This document shows positions 47,144-55,292 of a stretch of 64,000 nucleotides of DNA, one piece after another. Origin of the DNA: Leucobacter sp. cx-42 (GTDB lineage Bacteria; Actinomycetota; Actinomycetes; Actinomycetales; Microbacteriaceae); assembly GCF_014529985.1 (NCBI RefSeq), contig NZ_JACVMU010000013.1, positions 1 through 64,000 of the forward strand, written 5' to 3'. The position numbers and the translations under genes were made by a program. Below the pieces are notes generated by a model. That model was not told where the DNA came from and ran no database searches. It was given only the letters and a program-made list of their open reading frames with translations. Position 1 is the stretch's first letter, and each line of letters opens with the position of its first letter.

Positions 47144-47698
47144 ATGGATCTACGAGTTGCTGCATACGCAGTCATTGAGCGGCGCGGCAAGATCCTGTTG
47201 ACGCATTGGCGTCGTGGGCACCTGCACGGCTGGACGTTGCCAGGCGGCGGGCTAGAAGACGGAGAAGATCCGCGCGACGCCGTTGTGCGCGAAATCTTCG
47301 AGGAGACCGGTCTGACCGCGAAGGCAGGTCGTCTGCTTGGTGTCGACTCTCGCGTAATGGTGCGCGAAGACGTTGAAGACGGACAGACTCCCGAGTTGCA
47401 CACCATCCGCATCGTGTACCGTGCGTCTGTTCAAGACGGCCCGCTCGTACACGAAATTGACGGTTCCTCCGACGAGGCACGTTGGGTTCCGATCCGCGAA
47501 ATCAAGTCACTCAAGACACTTTCGCTCGTGCGAACCGGTATGCGGATGGCTGGCATTCAGAACCGTCCCGTTGCTGCACGCAACCCGCGCCGAAAGCGCG
47601 CAGGCAAGCGCGGTGGGAAGAACGGCGGCCAGGGCAACCAAGGGGGCCAAGGTCATGGCTCAGGCTCGGGCGGTGACTCGGGTTCACCGAGCGCATAG
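47144..47698 (+). CDS. NUDIX hydrolase with disordered Gly-rich tail
   Basis: 184 aa. The full NUDIX box G-x5-E-x7-REUXEEXGU is present as GLEDGEDPRDAVVREIFEETG in the first 60 residues. It probably hydrolyses nucleoside-diphosphate derivatives. The last about 40 residues are unusual: a basic patch (RNPRRKRAGKRGGK) followed by Gly/Ser/Gln-rich low complexity (GGQGNQGGQGHGSGSGGDSG). This tail is not part of the fold and may bind nucleic acid. Its 3' end faces repeat copy C. Confidence 0.88.
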   Translation: MDLRVAAYAVIERRGKILLTHWRRGHLHGWTLPGGGLEDGEDPRDAVVREIFEETGLTAKAGRLLGVDSRVMVREDVEDGQTPELHTIRIVYRASVQDGPLVHEIDGSSDEARWVPIREIKSLKTLSLVRTGMRMAGIQNRPVAARNPRRKRAGKRGGKNGGQGNQGGQGHGSGSGGDSGSPSA

Positions 47699-47716
47699 CC
47701 CTCGCGGGTGCGGGTG

Positions 47717-47808
47717 AACCCCGCGAGAAGACCCCTTTCTCTCGAGATCGACCCTTTCTGCGCGTAGAAACTCTCGATCTCGGCAACAAGTGCCCGTTTC
47801 GCGGGTTT
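47717..47808. repeat. Intergenic palindromic element, copy C (92 bp)
   Basis: aaccccgcgagaag on the left, ttctctcgagatcg, a centre cctttctgcgcgtagaaa, then ctcgatctcgg, and cgtttcgcgggttt on the right. Lies between convergent genes. The central gcgcg and flanking tttc/gaaa arms match copies A and B. Confidence 0.75.
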
Positions 47809-47913
47809 GGCGGATCGCGCAGGCCGCGCCGGGCCACCGCGCCGGGCCGCAAGAACACACAGCAAAGGCGGCCAGGGAAACCCCTGACCGCCTCGCGGAA
47901 TCACACGAAGAGA

Positions 47914-48414
47914 TTAACCCTCTGCGCTGACCCAAAGATCTTCGTCGGTGCTGAACGCGCGAGTGAGCAGCACGCCAACAGCGGTTGCAGCTGCGACGCC
48001 GAGCGAGATTGCGATCCACTTGCCAGCGCCCGAGCGCTTCTTCGCGGGTGCGATGTAGCCGGTGCGCTCGCCGAAGCGGCGAACCTGCTTGGCAGCGTTC
48101 TGGTTCTCGAAGCGATCGAGGGTACGAATGGTGCCCTGCAGTGCGTTGGTGACCATGGGAGCGGTCGCGATGCGTACCTGCTCTGCGGTGCGGCGCGCGT
48201 TCTCGATGCCAGTCTCAACGCCGGGACGGACGCGGTTCCACGTCTTCTCGACGCGGGGAGCGAGGTGCTCGTCACTGAGGTGACGGGCCTGGCGACCTGC
48301 GTGGTTCAGAACCTCGCCGGCCTGGCCGAGCACGACGCGCTGCTGGTCGAGCAGCTCCTGTGCTTCAGCGCGCAGACGGCGGAGCTCGCGGCGGCGTTTA
48401 CGTGAGAGCTTCAT
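47914..48414 (-). CDS. Hypothetical single-TM protein with long helical N-terminus
   Basis: 166 aa. Starts with a dense basic helix (KLSRKRRRELRRLRAEAQELLDQQ) and continues as amphipathic helices (about 25-115; LDQQRVVLGQAGEVLNHAGRQ). It ends with one hydrophobic segment (about 133-152, KWIAISLGVAAATAVGVLL) and an acidic tail. Topology suggests a cytoplasmic or DNA-binding helical part anchored by a C-terminal helix. No family recognised. Located between repeat copy C and ppiA, in a place where other actinobacteria often have a conserved small protein. Confidence 0.7.
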   Translation of the reverse strand: MKLSRKRRRELRRLRAEAQELLDQQRVVLGQAGEVLNHAGRQARHLSDEHLAPRVEKTWNRVRPGVETGIENARRTAEQVRIATAPMVTNALQGTIRTLDRFENQNAAKQVRRFGERTGYIAPAKKRSGAGKWIAISLGVAAATAVGVLLTRAFSTDEDLWVSAEG

Positions 48415-48591
48415 TCGACTCCTCCTCCAGTCCGCGTGGTCGGCGCCATGCGGAACACTTCAGTTGCTCCAACGCTACACCGAATCTGCCTGCGCGTCCT
48501 GGTATTTCCTGCAGTTTCTCATCTCGCTTTCCGAGTGAACTCAACGCATCTGCCCGGTTGTACTCAGAGCACCTCCCCGTAGACTGAGTAC

Positions 48592-49101
48592 ATGACCATT
48601 CATACTTCTGTTGCGACCATTCACACCAACCACGGTGACATCGTGATCAACCTCTTTGGCGACCACGCACCGAAGACCGTGAAGAACTTCGAAGACCTTG
48701 CAAACAAGGGCTTCTACGACGGTGTGATCTTCCACCGCATCATCAAGGACTTCATGATCCAGGGCGGCGACCCCACCGGCACCGGTACCGGCGGCCCCGG
48801 CTACAACTTCGACGATGAGATCCACCCCGAGCTCTCGTTCGACCGCAAGTACCAGCTCGCTATGGCGAACGCTGGCAAGCGCCCCGACATGACCGGCCGC
48901 CTCTCGGGCACCAACGGCTCGCAGTTCTTCATCACCACCACCGAGCCCGCATGGCTCACTGGCAAGCACACCATCTTCGGTGAGCTCGCTGACGATGCTT
49001 CGAAGGCTGTCGTTGACGCAATTGAGTCGGTTGCTACCGGCGCAATGGATCGCCCCGTTGAGGACGTCGTCATCACCGGTGTTGAGATCGCTGCGGTCTA
49101 A
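48592..49101 (+). CDS. ppiA: Peptidyl-prolyl cis-trans isomerase (cyclophilin)
   Basis: 169 aa single-domain cyclophilin without signal peptide, hence cytoplasmic. Catalytic/binding motifs: [52 protein letters not shown] and [10 protein letters not shown]. Conserved neighbour of rhomboid and crgA near the origin (Rv0009-type). Confidence 0.97.
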   Translation: MTIHTSVATIHTNHGDIVINLFGDHAPKTVKNFEDLANKGFYDGVIFHRIIKDFMIQGGDPTGTGTGGPGYNFDDEIHPELSFDRKYQLAMANAGKRPDMTGRLSGTNGSQFFITTTEPAWLTGKHTIFGELADDASKAVVDAIESVATGAMDRPVEDVVITGVEIAAV

Positions 49102-49106
49102 TTCCG

Positions 49107-50033
49107 TTGTCAACTAACGGCTCTGGCCCCGTATTCGGCGAACGCGCTGAGTACGGGGCCAATGACGTGTGTTACCGCCATAAGACGCGGCCCAGCTTCA
49201 CGCTGTGTCAGCGCTGCGGTCGGACGGTGTGCGGTGAATGCCAGGTAACGTCCGCGGTGGGCCTGCTGTGCCCTGACTGCGTGCGTGAGGCAACACCCAG
49301 TGGTGCGAAGCGTGCTGGCCGCGCGACCCGAGTGCTCGGGCGTCGCATCAGCATGATGGAAACTCCGGTCACGATGGCGATCATCGCGATCTGCGCTGTG
49401 GTCTTCGTCTTGCAGCTCATCACCCACTACTTTGCTTCTGACCTGGTGACGACGGCGCTGTGGTATGCCCCGCTGTACTCACGCCCCGAGGTCTTTGAAC
49501 CCTGGCGCATGCTGACAGTGATGTTCACGCATTCGACCGGGTTCTGGCTCCACATTGTGATGAACATGTACGCACTGTGGGTCTTCGGTCGCGAGATTGA
49601 GCGGCGGATCGGCCGTACGGCCTTCGCCGCACTCTACGTCTTCTCCGGTATCGGTGGATCGCTCGGCGTCATGTTCTGGGCCTACGTTCAGCCGTCGGCG
49701 CAGTTGGTTCCCACGGTGGGCGCTTCTGGCGCGATCTTCGGTGTCCTTGGCGCGATGTTCGTTGCGATGAAGGCGATGCAGGTCGACACGAAGTCGCTGG
49801 TTGTGCTGCTCGCGATCAATATCGGTATTGGCTTCTTGCCCGGTGTCAGTATCGCGTGGCAGGCACACCTCGGTGGCTTCCTGATTGGTGCGCTCACGAT
49901 GTTCATCCTCGTGCGCACGCAGGGACCACGCAAGCGTGGGGCGCGGATCACCTTCCTCACCCTCGAAGCTGCACTCCTGATTGCCCTGAGCTTTGCGTAC
50001 TTTGTGGTTTCGCCAAGCTTGGTGCTCAACTAA
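49107..50033 (+). CDS. Rhomboid-family intramembrane serine protease
   Basis: 308 aa, TTG start 5 bp after ppiA stop (weak ribosome site; start provisional). An N-terminal zinc B-box-like module with Cys/His at 22, 25, 34, 37, 42, 45, 55 and 58 precedes the membrane domain. The catalytic dyad is Ser207 in VGASGAIFG and His254 in AHLGGF. Six hydrophobic helices are visible, including AIIAICAVVFVLQLI and WLHIVMNMYALWVFG. Cleaves transmembrane substrates; identity unknown. Terminated by the strong hairpin at 50061. Confidence 0.92.
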   Translation: MSTNGSGPVFGERAEYGANDVCYRHKTRPSFTLCQRCGRTVCGECQVTSAVGLLCPDCVREATPSGAKRAGRATRVLGRRISMMETPVTMAIIAICAVVFVLQLITHYFASDLVTTALWYAPLYSRPEVFEPWRMLTVMFTHSTGFWLHIVMNMYALWVFGREIERRIGRTAFAALYVFSGIGGSLGVMFWAYVQPSAQLVPTVGASGAIFGVLGAMFVAMKAMQVDTKSLVVLLAINIGIGFLPGVSIAWQAHLGGFLIGALTMFILVRTQGPRKRGARITFLTLEAALLIALSFAYFVVSPSLVLN

Positions 50034-50060
50034 CGCGGCAGCATAGATCCGCCATACAAC

Positions 50061-50097
50061 ACTGAAGGCCCCCGGCATTGCGCCGGGGGCCTTCAGT
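50061..50097. terminator. Bidirectional terminator between rhomboid and crgA
   Basis: 16-bp perfect stem actgaaggcccccggc / gccgggggccttcagt with a 5-nt loop between two converging genes. An adjacent TTATCCACA match (50097-50105) is a lone DnaA-box-like sequence of uncertain meaning. Confidence 0.93.
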
Positions 50098-50153
50098 TAT
50101 CCACAGGTTTCTCCCCAGTCTGGGGAGAAACTACATGGGTGTAATTCTTGTGG

Positions 50154-50426
50154 TTACTTCCACCAGGGAGTCATGAGGAAGCCGATCAGCACGAAGCCGA
50201 AACCGACGAAGATGTTGCCGTTCCCGAGTGCAGGAATAGGGAAGCCGACGGTTGAGCTCGTGACGTAGTACGTCACGATCCAGAGGAGTCCGATCAACAT
50301 GAAACCGAACATGACGGGCTTGAACCATACGGGGTTCGGAGCCTCACTGCGTGCAGCACGGCGCGCTTCAGCGCTAGCGACCTCTGCCTTGCCGTTCTTC
50401 TGCACTTGCTTTCCTGATGCAACCAT
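50154..50426 (-). CDS. crgA: Cell division protein CrgA
   Basis: 90 aa from the ATG at 50426 (frame open to 50471). A basic/polar N-terminus (QVQKNGKAEVASAEARRAARSE) and two membrane helices (about 38-57 and 68-86). The C-terminal GFVLIGFLMTPWWK is characteristic of CrgA, which helps recruit FtsI and PBP partners and limits septation in actinobacteria. Confidence 0.95.
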   Translation of the reverse strand: MVASGKQVQKNGKAEVASAEARRAARSEAPNPVWFKPVMFGFMLIGLLWIVTYYVTSSTVGFPIPALGNGNIFVGFGFVLIGFLMTPWWK

Positions 50427-50488
50427 GTCCCTGAGTCTACAGCGAGAGTCCGGAAAAATTCGATGGGTCACCCGTAAGATAAGGGACT

Positions 50489-51235
50489 ATGAATAGGGTC
50501 GCACCTGGAAAGGCTCGGCGTCGTCGCCTGAGCCCCCTCACGGTGATCGGTGAACTGTTGCTGGTCGCGGGCATCGCTGTGCTCGGATTCATCGTCTGGC
50601 AGCCCTGGTACGTGAATCTCACGGTTGGCGCGAAGCAGACCACGTTGACGGCTGAAGATTCCGCGAAGTGGGAAGAGGACTTCGTTCACGACCCGAGCAT
50701 CGAGGGCGTTCCCGCTGTTGCTCGTCCCGCTGAGGGTGAAGTGTTCGGGGTCCTGCATGTCCCGGCATTCGGTAAGACCTATACGAACCGTGTGGCAGAG
50801 GGAACGAACCGCGATCTCGTGCTCGACCTCGATGAAAAGGGTATCGGCCGCTACACCGATACTTCGATGCCGGGTGAACCGGGCAACACCGCCTGGGCCG
50901 CTCACCGTTCTGGCAGTCACACGCAGCCGTTCCGCGAGATCATGAATTTGCGGATCGGTGATCCGCTATTCCTGGAGACTCAGCAGGGCTGGTACACCTA
51001 CCGCTTCCGGTCGGCAGAGTATGTCGACCCGAGTGAGGTAGACGTGTTGAACCCGTTCCCGCGCTTGGAAGGGCCAGCGGGTGACGACCAGATTCTGACG
51101 CTCACGAGCTGCCACCCGAAGCACTGGGGTGCTTACGAGCGTGTGATTGCGTATTCCGTGCTTGAAGACTTCCAGCCGCGCAACGAAGGCCCGCCGGCCG
51201 AGCTGCTCGAGCTGAACCCTGAGTTGAAAGGTTAA
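50489..51235 (+). CDS. Class E sortase
   Basis: 248 aa. N-terminal membrane anchor (LSPLTVIGELLLVAGIAVLGFIVW), then an extracytoplasmic sortase barrel with catalytic His139 (AWAAHRSG), Cys208 (TLTSCHP) and Arg218 (YERVI). The NTAWAAHRSGSHTQPF signature and the position next to crgA and pabA are typical of class E. Class E enzymes favour LAxTG sorting signals, and two such proteins (LAHTG at 40851 and LANTG at 52327) are encoded in this window. aaggga precedes the ATG. Confidence 0.93.
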   Translation: MNRVAPGKARRRRLSPLTVIGELLLVAGIAVLGFIVWQPWYVNLTVGAKQTTLTAEDSAKWEEDFVHDPSIEGVPAVARPAEGEVFGVLHVPAFGKTYTNRVAEGTNRDLVLDLDEKGIGRYTDTSMPGEPGNTAWAAHRSGSHTQPFREIMNLRIGDPLFLETQQGWYTYRFRSAEYVDPSEVDVLNPFPRLEGPAGDDQILTLTSCHPKHWGAYERVIAYSVLEDFQPRNEGPPAELLELNPELKG

Positions 51236-51244
51236 GGCCGCGAT

Positions 51245-51400
51245 ATGTTCTCCATTCTTTGGCGCTTCTTCCCCGGACCTGCCTGGCTGCGCGTGATCAT
51301 CCTGCTCCTCGCGGCAGCTGTGCTCGTGTACGCGCTCATCTTCTACATTTACCCGTGGGTAGCGACCCTGCTGCCCGAACCCGAAGTCACTGTCGAATAA
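51245..51400 (+). CDS. Small single-TM protein (51 aa) between sortase and pabA
   Basis: Starts ATG at 51245, nine bases after the sortase stop codon, with aagg upstream; ends TAA at 51400. Sequence MFSILWRFFPGPAWLRVIIL begins a protein with one hydrophobic helix (about 15-40) ending near PWVATLLPEPE. Equivalent tiny membrane ORFs sit beside sortase and pabA in related genomes from memory. Function unknown; possibly a sortase-associated or membrane adaptor peptide. Good coding pattern and tight spacing argue that it is real. Confidence 0.7.
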   Translation: MFSILWRFFPGPAWLRVIILLLAAAVLVYALIFYIYPWVATLLPEPEVTVE

Positions 51401-51415
51401 CCCAGAGGTATCCTG

Positions 51416-52051
51416 ATGACCCGAATCCTTGTGATCGATAACTACGACAGCTTCGTCTACACGATTAACGGCTACCTGCAGCAGCTGGGCGCCGAGACCC
51501 ACGTGATTCGCAATGATGACGTGACGGTCGGCGAGCTCGAAGAGCTCGTGCGCGGCTTCGATGGTGTGCTCGTCTCGCCTGGCCCCGGCACTCCCGCTGA
51601 GGCAGGCGTCTCCATTCCCATGGTGAATCTCGCGGTCCGCGAGGGCATCCCGCTGCTCGGCGTCTGCCTGGGCCACCAGGCCATCGCAGAGGCGCTCGGC
51701 GGCGTCGTCACGCACGCTGAACAGCTCATGCACGGCAAGGTTTCGCGCGTGCAGCACACGGGCGACGAGTTCTTCGAGCACGTCGCTCCTGAGTTTGCGG
51801 CCACCCGGTACCACTCGCTCGCGATCGTGCGCAGCACCGTGCCCGAGTCGCTCGCGATCACCGCTGAGACCGCCGATGGTGTGGTCATGGCAGTGCGTCA
51901 CCGCGATCGCCCGATCTTCGGCGTGCAGTACCACCCTGAGTCGGTGCTCACCGAGGGCGGCTACCAGCAGCTCGGCAACTGGCTCCGCATCGCGGGGCTC
52001 ACGAACGCTGCGGAGACGGCGCGTGCGCTGTCGCCGCTGATCCGCTCGTAG
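51416..52051 (+). CDS. pabA: Glutamine amidotransferase, PabA/TrpG type
   Basis: 211 aa class I amidotransferase. Catalytic Cys84 in GVCLGHQ, with the His/Glu partners in GVQYHPESV. N-terminal ILVIDNYDSFVYTI and SPGPGTP are typical of the anthranilate / 4-amino-4-deoxychorismate synthase component II. Without a synthase subunit beside it, folate versus tryptophan use cannot be told; near-origin pabA/trpG in actinobacteria is usually assigned to folate. Followed by repeat copy D. Confidence 0.9.
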   Translation: MTRILVIDNYDSFVYTINGYLQQLGAETHVIRNDDVTVGELEELVRGFDGVLVSPGPGTPAEAGVSIPMVNLAVREGIPLLGVCLGHQAIAEALGGVVTHAEQLMHGKVSRVQHTGDEFFEHVAPEFAATRYHSLAIVRSTVPESLAITAETADGVVMAVRHRDRPIFGVQYHPESVLTEGGYQQLGNWLRIAGLTNAAETARALSPLIRS

Positions 52052-52083
52052 ATTTTCGCCTCAGGCCCCCAGACCCTCAGGTC

Positions 52084-52177
52084 CAACCCCTCGAAACAGG
52101 CCCGTTCTGTCGAGATCGCCCCTTTCACCCGTATGAAAGGCCGCTCCTCGGGAGAATCGCCTTGTTTTGAGGGGTTT
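52084..52177. repeat. Intergenic palindromic element, copy D (94 bp)
   Basis: caacccctcgaaacagg on the left, ttctgtcgagatcg, cccctttc-acccgt-atgaaagg at the centre, and gttttgaggggttt on the right. The only copy lying between two genes of the same orientation. Flanking 52052-52326 contains nothing else identifiable. Confidence 0.75.
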
Positions 52178-52326
52178 ACTGCGTCTGGGCCCGCCCCGCT
52201 CACTCACGTTCACTCTCGTTCACCGCGGGGCAACCCTCGGGCGATCAGCGGTTTACTCGCATGAGGTGGGATGGACATGGCCGGCAGCAGCCGGTGCAAG
52301 ATGTGCATCCGACCAAAGGAATGATG

Positions 52327-55041
52327 ATGATCTCTGCCCGTGCTCCGCGGGTGAGGCGAGGTGTGACGCTGGTCACCCTCGCCGCGCTTGTTGGTGGCGG
52401 CCTCGCGCTGCCCGTCGCAAGCTCCGCTTTCGCCGCACCAATTGCTGCCGCGACGACGCCCGAACTCCCGACTGCTCCGCTCGTGACCACGGGAACTGAG
52501 TGGCATTACCTCGATACCGCGGTTGATCCCTCGGCAGGGGGCGCGGATCGCAACAGCTGGACCGCCCCAGACTTCGCAGATGATGCTTGGGCCGTGGCGC
52601 CGGGCGCATTCGGTGTGAAGGGCAACAAGCTTGCCGCTGTCGGGCCGTACACCCCGAAGACCAAGCTGCAGCACTACATCAATGACACCGCGGCGCCGAC
52701 GGTGCCGACCTACTTCTTCCGGACGAGCTTCGAGCTCGCTGAGGGTGCTGCGGCGCAGATCGGCGCCGTGAAGTCAGAGGTCATCTACGACGACGCACTG
52801 CGCGTGTATGTCAACGGTGAGAAGGTGGCGGGCTTTGTTGACGAGCGCGTTGACGATGCGAACCCGTCGAACCTGCAGTACGCGGGAAACTCCGCTGGTG
52901 ACCCAGCGAAGAGCACGTTCGCCATTGATCCGGCGCTGTTGCATGACGGCACGAACACGATCGCGGTCGCCCTGTACCAGGACCGCGAGTCGTCGTCCGA
53001 CGCCTACTTCGACATGACGAGCCTCACGCTTCAGCCGAAGAACGAAGACGGCTCGGTTGACCCGGTGGCGGCGGCACCGTCGCGTGTGATCCTCACCCCG
53101 ACCGAGACTCCCACCACCTCACAGTCGTTCTCGTGGATGGCTGGTGACGCAGGTCACACGATCGGCCAGGTAGAGATTGGTGCGGTTGGCGATGCGGCAG
53201 CGGGATCCGCCCCCGCATCGACCCGCGTGATCGACGCGTACGAAGCTGGCAAGGTCAACGGCAACCTCAACCCGCACTTCTCGGCGACGGTTGCAGACCT
53301 CGAGCCCGCAACTGACTACCGCTACCGTGTCGGCCTGCCCGGCGCGTGGAGCGAGTGGTTTGATTTCACGACCGCTGACCCGAGCGACACCGACTTCCAG
53401 TTCGTGTACTACGGTGACGCGCAGATCGGCCTCGACACGACCTGGCCCTCGGTCGTGCAGCAGGCCGAGGCGAAGGCGACCGATTCGATCGGTTCGGTGC
53501 ACGCTGGCGATCTCATCAACACCGGCAGCAATGATGTCGAGTGGCAGAACTGGTTCAAGGGCATGGAGCGCTCAGCAACGAGCACGAACGTCATGGCCGC
53601 GCCTGGCAACCACGAATACTCGGGCGACAAGCTGCTCCAGTCGTGGAAGGCACACTTCGAATACCCGCTGAACCAGCCAGGAACCGAGACCATCGGTGAC
53701 CTCGCGGCGCTCGCACAGGGCGACACCGACGCGGCGAAGCAGTACGCGGCGTACTTCGAGCGCTGGGCAGAGTTCGCGGCAGAGACCGTGTACTTCACGG
53801 ACTACCAGGGCGTACGCTTCATCACGCTCAACGCGACTCGCGACACCACCTTCCTGAAGCCTGATAACCTCCCCGCGTGCACCGGCACCGAGTGCCCGAG
53901 CGGCAAGGTGCAGGAGCTCTGGACCGAGTACCAGGCGGCATGGCTCGACTACGTGCTCAAGAACAGCGCATCGAAGTGGAACGTCGTCACCTTCCACCAG
54001 CCGGTCTACTCGACCTCGTCGGGACGTGACGAAGCGGTCCTGCGCAAGCACTGGGTTCCCGTTTTCGAAGAGAACAACATTGATCTCGTGCTCATGGGGC
54101 ACGACCACACCTACGGCCGCGGATACAACACCGCCGACCTCACCGACACCTCCGGCCTTACGACCGGTCCCGTCTACGCTGTTTCGAACTCGGGCGCGAA
54201 GCACTACGACCTCGAGACCGAAGAGAAGAACGTGTGGACGAACAATGGTGCGATTCAGCGGATCCGCGCCCAGGACGTCACGACCTACCAGGTCATCGAC
54301 GTCACCGAGGATCAGCTGACCTACCGCTCGTACGTCGCTGAGCGCCCCGCGAGCGCACAGAGCTTCACGCTCACCGACGCGAGTGGCGAGCGCCCGGTCT
54401 ACACCGAGAAGGCAGTGCCGCAGGTCGGCGAGCTCTTCGACGAGTTCACCGTCACCAAGTACGCGACCGACACCAAGTGGGTCACTGAGCCCGGCGTTGA
54501 TGCACCGGCGGGACCTGAGCTGACGCTCGGCGCAACCGAGGTCCAGCAGGGCGCGGATCTCACCATCGCAGGTACGGGCTTCACCCCCGAGAGTGAGCTG
54601 AAGGTAGAACTTCACTCTGACCCGGTCGAGCTCGGCACCGCAACCGTTGACGCCGATGGCGCGTTCTCGACGACCGTCACCATCCCGGCGGACGCCGCGA
54701 CCGATACCCCGCACGAACTCGTCGTCGTGCTCCCGAACGGTAAGTCGGTCTCGACACCGCTCACCGTGACCGCAGCTGCGCCCGTCGAGCCCGGTGGCGG
54801 GACTGACGGCGGCACCGATGGTGGTGCTGACGGCGGATCGGGTTCGACTGACGGTTCCGGTTCCGGCTCCGCAGGTGGTTCGGGTTCCGGCTCGGGCTCG
54901 AACGGAACCGCGACTAACGGCGCCCCTGGCCTCGCCAATACCGGTGCAGCTGGTCTGCTCCCGCTCGGCGTTGCCGGTGCGCTGCTGCTGGCAGCTGGTG
55001 TGGCGGTCGTGATCCGCCGACGTCAGCGGGCGAGCGCGTAG
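52327..55041 (+). CDS. LANTG-anchored purple-acid-phosphatase-like metallophosphoesterase
   Basis: 904 aa from the third of three consecutive ATGs (aaagga 6 bases upstream). Signal peptide, then an N-terminal PA14/jelly-roll-like part and a fibronectin-like domain (VDDANPSNLQYAGNSAGDPA; ATRVIDAYEAGK). The calcineurin-like phosphoesterase follows, with the ligand motifs GDAQ, AGDL, GNHE, VTFHQPVY and GHDHTYGRG all present. After an Ig-like domain there is a Gly/Ser-rich stalk and the tail LANTG (about 869-873), a helix and RRRQRASA. It is inserted between pabA and pknB, where relatives normally have none. Likely a surface phosphatase. Confidence 0.9.
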   Translation: MISARAPRVRRGVTLVTLAALVGGGLALPVASSAFAAPIAAATTPELPTAPLVTTGTEWHYLDTAVDPSAGGADRNSWTAPDFADDAWAVAPGAFGVKGNKLAAVGPYTPKTKLQHYINDTAAPTVPTYFFRTSFELAEGAAAQIGAVKSEVIYDDALRVYVNGEKVAGFVDERVDDANPSNLQYAGNSAGDPAKSTFAIDPALLHDGTNTIAVALYQDRESSSDAYFDMTSLTLQPKNEDGSVDPVAAAPSRVILTPTETPTTSQSFSWMAGDAGHTIGQVEIGAVGDAAAGSAPASTRVIDAYEAGKVNGNLNPHFSATVADLEPATDYRYRVGLPGAWSEWFDFTTADPSDTDFQFVYYGDAQIGLDTTWPSVVQQAEAKATDSIGSVHAGDLINTGSNDVEWQNWFKGMERSATSTNVMAAPGNHEYSGDKLLQSWKAHFEYPLNQPGTETIGDLAALAQGDTDAAKQYAAYFERWAEFAAETVYFTDYQGVRFITLNATRDTTFLKPDNLPACTGTECPSGKVQELWTEYQAAWLDYVLKNSASKWNVVTFHQPVYSTSSGRDEAVLRKHWVPVFEENNIDLVLMGHDHTYGRGYNTADLTDTSGLTTGPVYAVSNSGAKHYDLETEEKNVWTNNGAIQRIRAQDVTTYQVIDVTEDQLTYRSYVAERPASAQSFTLTDASGERPVYTEKAVPQVGELFDEFTVTKYATDTKWVTEPGVDAPAGPELTLGATEVQQGADLTIAGTGFTPESELKVELHSDPVELGTATVDADGAFSTTVTIPADAATDTPHELVVVLPNGKSVSTPLTVTAAAPVEPGGGTDGGTDGGADGGSGSTDGSGSGSAGGSGSGSGSNGTATNGAPGLANTGAAGLLPLGVAGALLLAAGVAVVIRRRQRASA

Positions 55042-55175
55042 CGACTCGCTCCCGGAAGTCATCGGCCCCAGCTGCGTATTCCACGCGGTTGGGGCCGATG
55101 GCTTTGCAACACCGGCTCACGCGCGGTGCAGCGGAGTGAGCGCCACATCTTGTCACCCGGGTGACGGGCAGCTTG

Positions 55176-55262
55176 CAACCTGCCGAGAACGCCCCGTTCC
55201 ATCGAAAAGGCCCCGTTCTTGCGGATGAAACTGGTCATCTCGCAGGAACGGGGCCTATTCGT
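55176..55262. repeat. Intergenic palindromic element, copy E (diverged)
   Basis: Left half follows the family: caacctgccgagaac, cccgttccatcgaaaa, gccccgttc, then atgaaac; right half differs. It overlaps the hairpin 55208-55255 and lies between converging genes. Confidence 0.5.
55208..55255. terminator. Probable terminator between the phosphoesterase gene and pknB
   Basis: aggccccgttc pairs with gaacggggcct, and inner tgcg pairs with cgca; a longer loop and an A-rich left side. Lies in the convergent gap. Confidence 0.65.
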
Positions 55263-55292
55263 GCGGTCGGCCGTTCGGCCTGGTCGGCGAGA

